64,000 nucleotides of DNA from Treponema sp. (GTDB taxonomy: Bacteria; Spirochaetota; Spirochaetia; Treponematales; Treponemataceae), in assembly GCA_016286365.1 (NCBI GenBank), contig JAEESN010000003.1:124001-188000 (forward strand), given 5' to 3'. Below, piece by piece: positions 17,777 through 26,515 of the stretch. The translations under genes were made by a program, and so were the position numbers. How positions within the stretch are numbered: the stretch's first letter is position 1; the number at the start of each line of letters is the position of its first letter. The notes under the pieces were generated by a model. It did not search any database. It saw nothing but the letters and a program-made list of their open reading frames with translations, and was not told where the DNA came from.

Positions 17777-18514
17777 TTACACTTTAATCTGACTCAAAAC
17801 CTGGCCAATCGGCTCGTGTATCACAAGGTCTGCCGCATCATCCATCTGGGTAGAAGATTTATTCAACAAAACAAGATGCTTACCCTGGAAATATCTAACA
17901 AAGCCCGCAGCCGGATAAACAACAAGAGAAGTTCCCCCGATTATAAGCGTTTCTGCCTCTGCAATCGCCCTCACAGACTTATCGATTAATTCCTGATCAA
18001 GCCCTTCTTCGTACAAAACAACATCAGGCTTAATAAGTCCACCGCATTTTTTACAGTGAGGAAGCTTATCGGGAGCATTTTCACTTTCTTTTATGATATT
18101 TTCATCATAAAACTCGCCGCATTCAAGACAATAATTTCTGAGCGTACTTCCATGAAGCTCATAAACAACCTTACTTCCCGCCTTCTGATGAAGTCCGTCT
18201 ATATTCTGTGTGATTACGGCTCTGAGTTTTCCCTTTGCCTCCATTTCTGCAAGCTTAAGATGTGCTGCATTCGGTTCAAAACCTGTAGGCAAAAGTTTTT
18301 CCCTGTAAAATCTGTAAAACTCTTTTGTGTCGCGGTAAAAAAATGAATGACTGATTATCTCTTCCGGCGGATACTTCCACTTCTGGTTATAAAGACCATC
18401 CACACTTCGAAAGTCCGGAATACCGGATTCTGTAGAAACACCTGCACCGCCAAAAAAAACAATATTCGAAGACTCGTCGATTATTTTCTGCAGCTGTTGA
18501 ATCTTTTCATCCAT
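17777..18514 (-). CDS. cobB: Sirtuin, NAD-dependent protein deacylase
   Basis: A 245-residue class III deacetylase/deacylase that removes acyl groups from lysines with consumption of NAD. It has the NAD motif GGAGVSTESGIPDFRS, TQNIDGLHQKAG, the catalytic His in ELHGS, and a four-Cys zinc site (CLECG...CKKCG). Length is normal. It starts 9 bases after the phosphohexomutase stop and is followed by a terminator. Whether it prefers acetyl or longer acyl groups cannot be read from the sequence. Confidence 0.93.
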   Translation of the reverse strand: MDEKIQQLQKIIDESSNIVFFGGAGVSTESGIPDFRSVDGLYNQKWKYPPEEIISHSFFYRDTKEFYRFYREKLLPTGFEPNAAHLKLAEMEAKGKLRAVITQNIDGLHQKAGSKVVYELHGSTLRNYCLECGEFYDENIIKESENAPDKLPHCKKCGGLIKPDVVLYEEGLDQELIDKSVRAIAEAETLIIGGTSLVVYPAAGFVRYFQGKHLVLLNKSSTQMDDAADLVIHEPIGQVLSQIKV

Positions 18515-18523
18515 AGCATTCCT

Positions 18524-20023
18524 CTATTTAAGGCAACTTCTATCCAGCCGATCAAATCCATCTGTAAGCTCTTTTGCAATTTCTATAAGCTTTGCAAGGT
18601 CACCCTTACGTCCACCTTCGATATTCATCGGCATTACAGGATCGTGTAAACTCAAGCGGAGTAAAATCCATCCCTGAACATCATCACCTGTAAACGAAAG
18701 ACGGACTCCTTCGTAAGAATGAGGCATCTTATAACCCTTTGCTTCTGCCCTCTTTTTAAATTCTTCCAGAACTGATTTTCCGTATTCCTTAAAATCTTCG
18801 CCCGAAATCTTAAAGCGGTATTCACCTTCTTCAACCAAGGGAGGAAGTTTTTCTATAAGGCTGTCGAGTTTTTTACCTTCTTTTGCTGCTTTAGCAAGAG
18901 CAACAACAAGTTTTACTGCAAGGAATGCACCATCATCAAGGAAGTAATTATCTTTTAAAGCCCCATGTCCCGAAGTTTCCATTGCAAGCGGAGCAACAGT
19001 ACCCGAAGCATTTAATTCCTTCTGCTTGTTGATTACGTTTTTATAGCCGCGCATGTAGCAAAGGTGTTTAAGACCCAAAACCTGTTCAAGGAAGTATGTA
19101 AGTCTGTCCGAAGTAACCGAGTCTGTAATGATTGTAGAACCAGGATAGTCCGGAGCAAGGATTGCGGCAATCATCGCGATGATAGAATCTCTGTTGATTT
19201 CACTTCCATCCGATAAAACTGCGCTCATGCGGTCTACGTCTGTATCAAAAATCAAACCGAGGTCTGCCTTGTTGTTGAGTACGGCAGAACGGATAGCTTC
19301 CATTGCCTGCTTGTTTTCAGGGTTTGGAATATGGTTCGGGAACATTCCGTCCGGTTCAAGGAACTGACTTCCTGTTGTGTCTGCTCCAAGCGGCTTTAAA
19401 ATTTTATCTACAAAGAATCCCGAAGCACCGTTTCCGCTGTCTACAACAATGTGAAGTCCTTTTAAAGGTGTATCACCTTCGTTTATAGAATCCTTAATTT
19501 TATTTTTAAGATAATCAGCATAAACACTAAGTAAATCAAAAGTCATTACATTAGAAGGAACCTGTGCAGGGTTAAGCAGTGTTGCAAGGTTCAGGATTTC
19601 TGTAATATCTTCGTGTTCAAGACCACCGTTTTCATCAAAGAATTTAATTCCGTTTCTATTAAATGGAAGATGACTTGCCGTAATCATTGCCGAAGCATCA
19701 AAATCTGTTTCTTCGAATACAATCGACATAAACATTGCAGGCGTTGTAGCCATTCCACAGTCAACAACCGTTGCACCTGCGCTTTCAAGACCAAAAATCA
19801 AAGCATCTGCAAGAGCCGGACCCGAAATGCGGGAATCACGACCAACACCAATTTTAAGTGCAGTGGCATCTACATCCTTTTTCTTTGCAAGCCAGCTTAC
19901 AAATGCACATCCGATTTTTTTACAAATGTCCTCTGTTAAATTTACGTGTTCGCCTTCTACGCCTTCGAGCGCAACTCCACGAACATCACTACCGTTCTGT
20001 AATTTTAAAATTTCGTTACTCAT
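18524..20023 (-). CDS. Phosphoglucomutase/phosphomannomutase
   Basis: A 499-residue alpha-D-phosphohexomutase, shifting phosphate between C1 and C6 of glucose or mannose phosphate. Visible are GVGRDSRISGPAL, the phosphoserine loop TASHLPFNRNG, the metal loop FDTDVDR, the sugar-binding loop METSGHGALKDN, and the C-terminal phosphate-binding domain. The sugar loop has Met-Glu-Thr in place of the usual Gly-Glu-x, a minor variation. TATAAT ends 7 bases before the ATG with no ribosome-binding site, so a leaderless internal promoter inside the end of the upstream gene is possible, besides read-through. Confidence 0.9.
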   Translation of the reverse strand: MSNEILKLQNGSDVRGVALEGVEGEHVNLTEDICKKIGCAFVSWLAKKKDVDATALKIGVGRDSRISGPALADALIFGLESAGATVVDCGMATTPAMFMSIVFEETDFDASAMITASHLPFNRNGIKFFDENGGLEHEDITEILNLATLLNPAQVPSNVMTFDLLSVYADYLKNKIKDSINEGDTPLKGLHIVVDSGNGASGFFVDKILKPLGADTTGSQFLEPDGMFPNHIPNPENKQAMEAIRSAVLNNKADLGLIFDTDVDRMSAVLSDGSEINRDSIIAMIAAILAPDYPGSTIITDSVTSDRLTYFLEQVLGLKHLCYMRGYKNVINKQKELNASGTVAPLAMETSGHGALKDNYFLDDGAFLAVKLVVALAKAAKEGKKLDSLIEKLPPLVEEGEYRFKISGEDFKEYGKSVLEEFKKRAEAKGYKMPHSYEGVRLSFTGDDVQGWILLRLSLHDPVMPMNIEGGRKGDLAKLIEIAKELTDGFDRLDRSCLK

Positions 20024-20030
20024 AATATTG

Positions 20031-20036
20031 ATTATA
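20031..20036 (-). promoter_or_regulatory. TATAAT box of a possible leaderless transcript (phosphohexomutase)
   Basis: Minus-strand TATAAT lies 7 bases from the ATG at 20023 and overlaps the stop codon of the upstream AAA+ gene. No good -35 box is seen, so this is weaker than the other cases. Confidence 0.4.
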
Positions 20037-21186
20037 CATCAAATTCTATATCTTGGATATCAATTTCACTCTTTTGTGTCTTACATGCGCGCTCAAGACA
20101 GAACTGTAACTGCCTGATATTTCCCGGCCATGGATAAGTTTCTAGTTTACGAAGCGTTATATCAGAAATTGTTTTTCCAAATTTTTTTACAATGTGTTTT
20201 GCAATGAGCCCTATATCTTTTTTTCGCTCTTTTAAGCTCGGAAGATGAATTACATCGCCTGCAATACGATACAGTAAATCCTTTCTGAACTCGCCTTTCA
20301 AAATCTTTAATTTCAGGTCCGCATTTGTAGCACAAATAAGCCTGACATCTGTCTTTTTTAAAACATCGCTTCCAACACTGTAATAATTTCCGGTATCAAG
20401 GATTGTCAAAAGCTTTCCCTGAATACTCATCGAAGCGTTCCCGATTTCATCAATAAATAAAGTTCCGCCGTCAGCAGTTTTAAACTTTCCATCCCTCTTC
20501 TGCGCATCCGTATATGCACCTTTTTCGGAACCAAACAGTTCTGTTTCTGCAAATGTATCATCAACATTAGAAATATTTATATGAACATAAGGCGCTTTAT
20601 TTCGTCCGGAAAGGTCATGAATGATTTTTGCAATGGTGCTTTTTCCGGTTCCCGTCTCCCCGGATAAGAGGACCGGCAGATTAGACTGGGCGCAGGAGAC
20701 AATTTTTCTTTTTACAAAACGAATCTGCTTTGACTCGCCAATAAAATCATCAAAAAGAGACTCGTCGTAATTCAAATCCAGGGATTTACTTTCAAAAACA
20801 TTATTCTGCTTATAATCCGAAACAAGATTCCAGAAAAGACTTACCGCCTGTTTTTCGTTACAGGGGAACACAAGCTTATGGATGATAACGTCCGAAAGCA
20901 GATTGACAACAGATTCATCATTAAGCGATGAAACAAGAAAAATAATTTTTTTAGAATTCTTTTTTAAAAGCTCATAATACTTAATAACATCTTCTTTTGA
21001 TAAAAGGGAGACGTCTAAAAAAATAAGTGTCGAAAAGACAATCAGTCTTCCGGCTAATTCAGCTTCAAAATTTAATATAAAACAGTTCCCGACAACCCTT
21101 CTTGTAAACTGTAATATATCCTCTCTTTTAGTAATCAATGTTACACTGCTCAAATCAAAAGATTCTCTACAATGTAATTTTTCCAA
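20032..21186 (-). CDS. AAA+ protein related to sigma-54 activators, lacking a DNA-binding domain
   Basis: The 384 residues comprise an N-terminal ~130-residue domain that looks like a degenerate receiver (LIFLDVSLLSK, IIFLVSS), then a bacterial enhancer-binding AAA+ core: Walker A GETGTGKST, Walker B GGTLFIDEIG, sensor and arginine-finger region (LLYRIAGDVIHLPSLKERKKDI). The sigma-54 contact loop GAFTGA reads GAYTDA here, with an Asp in place of a conserved Gly. The protein stops soon after the AAA+ lid (NIRQLQ...IEFDV), with no Fis-type helix-turn-helix. It may have lost sigma-54 activation or act in trans. It lies between a glycosyltransferase and a phosphohexomutase gene. Confidence 0.8.
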   Translation of the reverse strand: MEKLHCRESFDLSSVTLITKREDILQFTRRVVGNCFILNFEAELAGRLIVFSTLIFLDVSLLSKEDVIKYYELLKKNSKKIIFLVSSLNDESVVNLLSDVIIHKLVFPCNEKQAVSLFWNLVSDYKQNNVFESKSLDLNYDESLFDDFIGESKQIRFVKRKIVSCAQSNLPVLLSGETGTGKSTIAKIIHDLSGRNKAPYVHINISNVDDTFAETELFGSEKGAYTDAQKRDGKFKTADGGTLFIDEIGNASMSIQGKLLTILDTGNYYSVGSDVLKKTDVRLICATNADLKLKILKGEFRKDLLYRIAGDVIHLPSLKERKKDIGLIAKHIVKKFGKTISDITLRKLETYPWPGNIRQLQFCLERACKTQKSEIDIQDIEFDV

Positions 21187-21192
21187 CTTTTA

Positions 21193-21936
21193 TTAATCTC
21201 CGTCTTTAAATAGTTTGTAAAGTACAAGCTTAAAGATGTAATATAAATAAGGGAAGAAAAGGAAAATCTTGAATGGATTTCTTATAACCTCAACAAAAAA
21301 TTCCAGTCCCCTTGAATACGTTTTTTCGCTGATTCGTCTGATTTTTCCGGAAAAAATTCCGAATGCTTCTTTATAATAAACAAAGATGCTGGAAGAAAAA
21401 CGGGTTCTTCTGTTCCACGACCAGCAGTTCTTTTCTTTAATACCATCGCTCACAATTACAAGCGAAGGCTGAGCTTTATGAATAGCCTGAATGATGTCGT
21501 CTTCTATATTTTTAGAATAATATCCTACACATTTTCCAACGATTCTGAGCCCCGGAAATGTTGCCCTTACATTGCTTTCTGCTTTTTCCAGAGTTTTTTT
21601 GTTGGAACCAAGCATGTACAAAGTTTTATAGTGATTTTCCAGAATAGACAGAATCTGAATGATTGCGTCAAAAGGATTATATCTTACAGGAACAGCCTTT
21701 TTTAAAAATCTTGCTCCCGATAGAATACTCTTTGAAACAGGAAGAACAAGGCTTGCGTTTCTAAGGCATTCGCTGTATTCGCCCTTTGATTTTACCTTTA
21801 ATAAATCCCACAAAGATAAGAAAACAATCTGCTTTGTTCCCGGTTTTGCAAGGAGTTCAAGAATTTCATTTTCCAGATTGTCTGGAGAACAGACATCAAT
21901 CGGAACACTCATAAAATTAATTCTTTCTAAAGACAT
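21193..21936 (-). CDS. WecG/TagA/CpsF-family glycosyltransferase
   Basis: A 247-residue protein similar in layout to GT26 enzymes, which transfer ManNAc(A)-type sugars onto lipid-linked intermediates. The middle has a Rossmann-like half (TLYMLGSNKKTLEKAESN..., PSLVIVSDGIKEKN), and the C-terminal ~40 residues are a basic, hydrophobic membrane-association segment (FFPYLYYIFKLVLYKLFK). The usual Gly-x-Pro-x-QE signature after the VxxG strand is altered to SDGIKEKNCW, so catalytic function is less certain. The start codon follows the rsmE stop directly. A role in surface glycan synthesis, fed by the nearby phosphohexomutase, is plausible. Confidence 0.7.
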   Translation of the reverse strand: MSLERINFMSVPIDVCSPDNLENEILELLAKPGTKQIVFLSLWDLLKVKSKGEYSECLRNASLVLPVSKSILSGARFLKKAVPVRYNPFDAIIQILSILENHYKTLYMLGSNKKTLEKAESNVRATFPGLRIVGKCVGYYSKNIEDDIIQAIHKAQPSLVIVSDGIKEKNCWSWNRRTRFSSSIFVYYKEAFGIFSGKIRRISEKTYSRGLEFFVEVIRNPFKIFLFFPYLYYIFKLVLYKLFKDGD

Positions 21937-22743
21937 TTAATTCACCGCCGTTTGTACTGCAGCAATTCCATACAAAGCCGCAGTTTCGCATCTTAAAATG
22001 TTAACTGAAAAATGAACCGCATGAAATAAACCTTTTGTAATAAGTTCTTCCACTTCTGCAGGACTTAGTCCGCCTTCACTTCCCACCACTATTCCTATTT
22101 TATCAAATTTACCGCCAGAAGCAAGGATTTTCCGGATATCACCGTCTGTGTCATCTCTTTCCGATAAAACAAATCCGATTTTCCCATCATTTTTATTCCA
22201 TTCTATCAGCGCTTTATCTAATTTTACAGGAGAAAGCATTTTTGTTTCAACAGGGGAACCGCTCTGCTGCCTTGCTTCCCGGATAATCCGCTCAATTCTT
22301 TCTGCTTTAGAATTAACAAGTGCATTTACACTGCTTTTTTCGGAATACTCTCCTATAACCGGGACAATATATTTTACACCGCATTCAGTTGCCTGCCGCA
22401 CAATCTGTTCAAATTTCTGTGCTTTGGGAATAAACTGAAAAAGCCAGTATTCATATTTTAAAACCGTCTTATTTTCTTCCAGCTCTTTTGCCTGAACTCC
22501 GCGGGTAATAGACTTTTGTTCATCCTGTAAACCTGTGTCCGCACAAATCTGAAGGATTATCTTTTTTGATTTTTCATCGATCTGCGCAACAGTAGAATTT
22601 TTTAACTGCCCATCCAAAAGACGTACGCTTATCATATCGCCGGGTTTTGCCCGAAGAACCTGTCTTAAATACTTAAAGTCCTTCCCCGAAATACTTACGA
22701 CGCCCGATTTATCAGGATTTTTATCTAAAATAAACTGTCTCAT
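21937..22743 (-). CDS. rsmE: 16S rRNA m3U1498 methyltransferase RsmE
   Basis: SPOUT methyltransferase for U1498 of 16S rRNA. It has an N-terminal PUA-like beta barrel and the C-terminal knot with VVGSEGGLSPAEVEEL and SVNILRCETAALYGIAA, matching the family motifs GPEGG and LRxETA (Pro replaced by Ser in the first). The 268 residues are slightly long. Start and stop codons overlap neighbours tightly: ATG overlaps the ctpA stop by one base. Confidence 0.92.
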   Translation of the reverse strand: MRQFILDKNPDKSGVVSISGKDFKYLRQVLRAKPGDMISVRLLDGQLKNSTVAQIDEKSKKIILQICADTGLQDEQKSITRGVQAKELEENKTVLKYEYWLFQFIPKAQKFEQIVRQATECGVKYIVPVIGEYSEKSSVNALVNSKAERIERIIREARQQSGSPVETKMLSPVKLDKALIEWNKNDGKIGFVLSERDDTDGDIRKILASGGKFDKIGIVVGSEGGLSPAEVEELITKGLFHAVHFSVNILRCETAALYGIAAVQTAVN

Positions 22744-24239
22744 TACTTTTTGTCTTTTTTATCTTTCTTTTCTTTTAACTCAACTTCCTCCTGAAGCTGC
22801 TTTAAAGTCTTTGTCTTTTTTACAAGAGTTTTATATTCACCACCCTGAAGAACCTCCATTGCGGCCTTAAGCTGTAAATCAAAATCAAGATCGTAAAGAG
22901 GTGCTCCCTGAGTTCTATTAACCTGATTTCTGATTATTCTTCTTACAAGGCGTTCTTCTATTCCATATTCAGCAGCAATATTCTTTGCCTTAATCTTAAT
23001 CTGTGCTTCTGTCATATTAGGATTTGCTTCTACCGCTTTTTCAATAAGCCCGGAATTAATCATCTTAACATATGCTTCTTCCTGCTCTTTTGTAAACGGC
23101 TGAATATTGATTACTTCCTTATCCGGCGGAATACCAATCTTATCTATATTAACATCACTAGGAGTGTAGTATCTTGCCATTGTGATTTTGATTCCGTCTG
23201 TTTCGCTCAATGGAATTACCTGCTGAACAGAACCCTTACCGTAAGTTCTTTCACCAACTAAGTAAGCAAGTTTATAATCCTTTAAAAATCCCGAAAGAAT
23301 CTCGGAAGCACTTGCAGAACCCTTGTTGATTAAAACTACAACCGGAACACTGTTTTTGATTGTTGTTTTATCTTTTCCTGCACTGTAAACCTGATTTTCT
23401 GCGGCAAGGCGGCTTCTTGTAGAAACAATTACTCCTTTGTCTACGAATTTATCTGCAACATTTACAACGCTGTCTATAAGTCCACCAGGATTATCTCTAA
23501 GGTCGATTATCATTCCCTTGTAGCCGTTCTTTTCGAACAAATCCAGTGCATCCTGGAATCTCTTTGGTGTTTCCTTTGTAAATTCTATAAGACGGACATA
23601 TCCGATTGAGGTTCCTTTTATCATTCCGTATTTAGCTGTAGGAACTTCGATTCTTGCGCGAACAAGCTTTACGTCAAAACGCATATTCTTACCGCGGAGA
23701 ATTGTAATTGTAACGGATGTACCAACTTCACCACGAAGAGCGCCTAAAACCTCGTTCATTGTCATCTCGGGGGTCGGGCGGTCTTCGATAGCAACAATAT
23801 AATCTCCAGCCTGAATGCCAGCCTTAGCTCCAGGAGAATCTTCGATTGGAGAAGCAACTTCTACGTATGCCGGTTTTTCCGGAGTTGATTCTGTTGGCTT
23901 AGAAATAGAAAGACCTACACCTCCAAAGCTTCCAACAGTTGTATCTGTTAAATCCCTCATATAATCTTCATCAAGATACAGGGTATATGGATCTCCGAGC
24001 GCATCAAGCATTCCCTTTAATGCACCTTCATATAAAACACGGGCATCTACTTCGTCTACATAATTCTGTTCAACAAAATCAAATACAGAATTAATAGTCT
24101 TCATGTACTGAAAACTGTTTACCTTATTATCTCTCTGAGATTTCTGCTGCGCAAAAGCAAAAGAAGCTCCAAACACACCGATTACTAAAACAACAGCAAT
24201 AATTATTCTTTTAAGATATTTTTTCTCGTTTAAACTCAT
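22743..24239 (-). CDS. ctpA: C-terminal processing protease (S41)
   Basis: Periplasmic tail-specific serine protease, 498 residues. It has an N-terminal membrane/signal segment (RIIIAVVLVIGVFGASFAFA), an S41 N-terminal helical domain, a PDZ domain (about residues 105-185), and the catalytic domain with Ser in GSASASE and Lys in TYGKGSVQ. A ~120-residue charged tail follows, ending in a Lys/Asp-rich stretch. It probably trims envelope proteins. It is divergent from the MinD-like gene over a 73-base gap and is followed by rsmE with a one-base overlap. Confidence 0.93.
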   Translation of the reverse strand: MSLNEKKYLKRIIIAVVLVIGVFGASFAFAQQKSQRDNKVNSFQYMKTINSVFDFVEQNYVDEVDARVLYEGALKGMLDALGDPYTLYLDEDYMRDLTDTTVGSFGGVGLSISKPTESTPEKPAYVEVASPIEDSPGAKAGIQAGDYIVAIEDRPTPEMTMNEVLGALRGEVGTSVTITILRGKNMRFDVKLVRARIEVPTAKYGMIKGTSIGYVRLIEFTKETPKRFQDALDLFEKNGYKGMIIDLRDNPGGLIDSVVNVADKFVDKGVIVSTRSRLAAENQVYSAGKDKTTIKNSVPVVVLINKGSASASEILSGFLKDYKLAYLVGERTYGKGSVQQVIPLSETDGIKITMARYYTPSDVNIDKIGIPPDKEVINIQPFTKEQEEAYVKMINSGLIEKAVEANPNMTEAQIKIKAKNIAAEYGIEERLVRRIIRNQVNRTQGAPLYDLDFDLQLKAAMEVLQGGEYKTLVKKTKTLKQLQEEVELKEKKDKKDKK

Positions 24240-24300
24240 AATTTAACATTTTACGCCACTACCTTTAAAAAATCTACTAGTTTTGAGCCGACAATCATGT

Positions 24301-24306
24301 TATAAT
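24301..24306 (+). promoter_or_regulatory. TATAAT box of a leaderless transcript (MinD-like gene)
   Basis: Perfect TATAAT ending 6 bases before the ATG at 24313. The box itself lies inside the longer open frame beginning at 24283, arguing that the upstream ATG is not used. Confidence 0.55.
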
Positions 24307-24312
24307 TTATAT

Positions 24313-25461
24313 ATGGCACAGATAATTCCAGTAGCAAGTGGCAAAGGTGGAGTTGGTAAAAGTCTTCTTTCGGCCAATCTTGCAATCGCTCTTGGTCAAC
24401 AGGGAATGCGTGTTGTTTTAGCAGACCTTGACTTAGGCGCATCAAATCTTCATCTCGTAATTGGACAGCACCCGGGCAATGCGAGCCTTGGTTCCTGGTT
24501 CACAGAAAAGACTGAATTTAAAGATATAGTTCAGCCTACTGATTATCAGAATGTAAGTTTTATCGCCGGCGACAGTCAGATTCCAGATTTAACTTCTCTT
24601 AAATATTCACAGAAAATCAGGCTCATCCGTAACCTGAAAAATATCGACACAGACTTTTTGATTCTTGACCTTGGAGCCGGAACCCATCAGTTCATTCTTG
24701 ATATGTTCCTTTTGTCTCCACAGGGAATCGTTGTTTCTGCCCCTGCTGTTACAGCAACTTTAAATGGATATCTTTTCCTTAAAAATGCTGTTTTCCGCCT
24801 TCTTTATACAACATACCGTAGAAATACACCGGGACGCGAACTTCTTGATAACTTAAAAAAGAATTCTCAATCCATGCAGAAGCTTTATATTCCACAGCTT
24901 GTTCAGGCGCTCGGCCAGGTAGACCCGGATACAACTCAGCTTTTTATTTCCAGAATGCAACAGTTCCGTCCTCGTCTTGTAATGAATATGATAGAAAATC
25001 CTCAGGATGCAGAAAAAGCACAGAGAATTAAAACCTCATGTAATCAGTATCTTGGACTCGAAATTGATTTCCTTGGTCTTATGTACCGCGACATGCTTCA
25101 GGATAAAGCTCTTTCTTCACAGCTTCCACTTGTAGTTTATAAACCAAAATCAGTTTTAGGACAGGCCATCTATAGAATTGCAGACAAAGTGATAGCTACT
25201 CCTCAAAGAAATTTTGATGCCGACTTTGATCCAGAAACCTTTAACTCAGATTCCTTCAACAATGCCGAAGAAGAAGCTTTAAATGATTATGATTTTAAAC
25301 TTTCCGGTATTGATGATTTAGTTTCCGGCGGCTCACTCACAATCGGTGAACTTGCAGAGATGATTAAAACCCAGCAGTATGAATTAACTCAGCTTAAAAA
25401 AGAAAATATGCTTCTTAAATCTAAACTCGTTAAAGCTGCTGAACAGGGATTTAAGGTTTAG
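24313..25461 (+). CDS. ParA/MinD-family ATPase
   Basis: A 382-residue P-loop ATPase with the deviant Walker A motif SGKGGVGKS right at the N-terminus, the switch DLDLGASN, and a Walker B-like DFLILDLGAGT. Such proteins position cellular structures; MinD, FlhG/FleN and ParA are all relatives. The last ~70 residues contain a predicted coiled coil (ELAEMIKTQQYELTQLKKEN) not found in typical MinD, which suggests a spirochaete-specific variant. I start it at 24313 because the open frame upstream (from 24283) covers its own TATAAT box. No flagellar or division neighbour fixes its role. Confidence 0.88.
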   Translation: MAQIIPVASGKGGVGKSLLSANLAIALGQQGMRVVLADLDLGASNLHLVIGQHPGNASLGSWFTEKTEFKDIVQPTDYQNVSFIAGDSQIPDLTSLKYSQKIRLIRNLKNIDTDFLILDLGAGTHQFILDMFLLSPQGIVVSAPAVTATLNGYLFLKNAVFRLLYTTYRRNTPGRELLDNLKKNSQSMQKLYIPQLVQALGQVDPDTTQLFISRMQQFRPRLVMNMIENPQDAEKAQRIKTSCNQYLGLEIDFLGLMYRDMLQDKALSSQLPLVVYKPKSVLGQAIYRIADKVIATPQRNFDADFDPETFNSDSFNNAEEEALNDYDFKLSGIDDLVSGGSLTIGELAEMIKTQQYELTQLKKENMLLKSKLVKAAEQGFKV

Positions 25462-25497
25462 AACCAGAATTCAGATAAAAAGTTTTAAGGAAAGACT

Positions 25498-26505
25498 ATG
25501 TTTTTATATTTAAATTACCCTTCATGGATAACACCAGAAATATTTCCCAACGTAAAATTTCTTTCACTCTTACGCTGGTATGGACTTATGTATGTTTTTG
25601 CTTTTGTAACTGCATATTTTATTTTAAAAAAAGTCACAAAAGAAGGCGCTTTAGATAACGGAAAGTATAAGGCCACCGAAGATGATTTATTCAGCTTTAT
25701 TGGAACCGGAATCCTCTTTCTTTTGATTGGAGCCCGCGTTGCTTCAACATTAATCTATCAGCGCTACGACCCTTCTGATCCTGCATCAATAAATTACTGG
25801 ACACATCCATGGCTGATTTTCTGGCCTTTTGATAAGCAGATGCATTTTACAGGCTTTGCAGGAATGTCTTATCACGGTGGATTTGTCGGCGGCCTTTTAG
25901 GAATGATTATATGGTGTAAAAAACACAAGCAGCCGATTGCCAAATGGGTTGATGCAATGGTTTGCGGTATTCCACTGGGATTTACTTTCGGAAGAATCGG
26001 AAACTTCTTAAACGGTGAATTATATGGAAGAATTACAACAATGCCTTGGGGTATGACCTTTAATGTTCCATATTCAGAAAGATTTTCTCCGGCAGAACAG
26101 TGGGTTCAGGATTTTGCCGCTAAAATCAACATGGATATTTCTACACTGAACTTTGTTAATTTTCCACGCCATCCAAGTCAGCTTTACGAAGCATTTTTTG
26201 AAGGAATTGTCCTCTGGCTCATAATCTGGCTTTTACGCAAGCATAAAAAATTCGACGGAATGCTCGGCTGTATCTACACTTTCGGTTACGGCTTGTTCCG
26301 TTTTGTAATAGAATATTTCAGAAAACCGGATACAGAAATAGGATACGTAATTGCAAAGGATTCTTCTGCCCCGATTTACACAAATACATCTCTTTTGAAT
26401 ATTTCTACGGGCCAGATTCTCTGCTTTTTGATGATTCTTGGTTCTATTGCGGCTTACATAATACTATGGAGAAAATCACTAAAAGCTGCCGATAATAAAG
26501 CGTGA
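25498..26505 (+). CDS. lgt: Prolipoprotein diacylglyceryl transferase
   Basis: Inner-membrane enzyme that moves a diacylglyceryl group from phosphatidylglycerol to the lipobox Cys of prolipoproteins. The Lgt signature GRIGNFLNGELYGR is present, as are MSYHGGFVGG (catalytic His region) and about seven membrane helices over 335 residues. An AAGGA ribosome-binding site lies 6 bases before the ATG. It supports all the lipoproteins predicted in this window. A lipoprotein gene follows 10 bases later. Confidence 0.96.
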   Translation: MFLYLNYPSWITPEIFPNVKFLSLLRWYGLMYVFAFVTAYFILKKVTKEGALDNGKYKATEDDLFSFIGTGILFLLIGARVASTLIYQRYDPSDPASINYWTHPWLIFWPFDKQMHFTGFAGMSYHGGFVGGLLGMIIWCKKHKQPIAKWVDAMVCGIPLGFTFGRIGNFLNGELYGRITTMPWGMTFNVPYSERFSPAEQWVQDFAAKINMDISTLNFVNFPRHPSQLYEAFFEGIVLWLIIWLLRKHKKFDGMLGCIYTFGYGLFRFVIEYFRKPDTEIGYVIAKDSSAPIYTNTSLLNISTGQILCFLMILGSIAAYIILWRKSLKAADNKA

Positions 26506-26515
26506 GGTTTTTATT

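Noticed and set aside
26488-26495. Exact GCCGATAA sigma-28 -10 element
   Set aside because: It is in the last codons of lgt, has no TAAA at 15 bases upstream, and the next gene is an ordinary lipoprotein.
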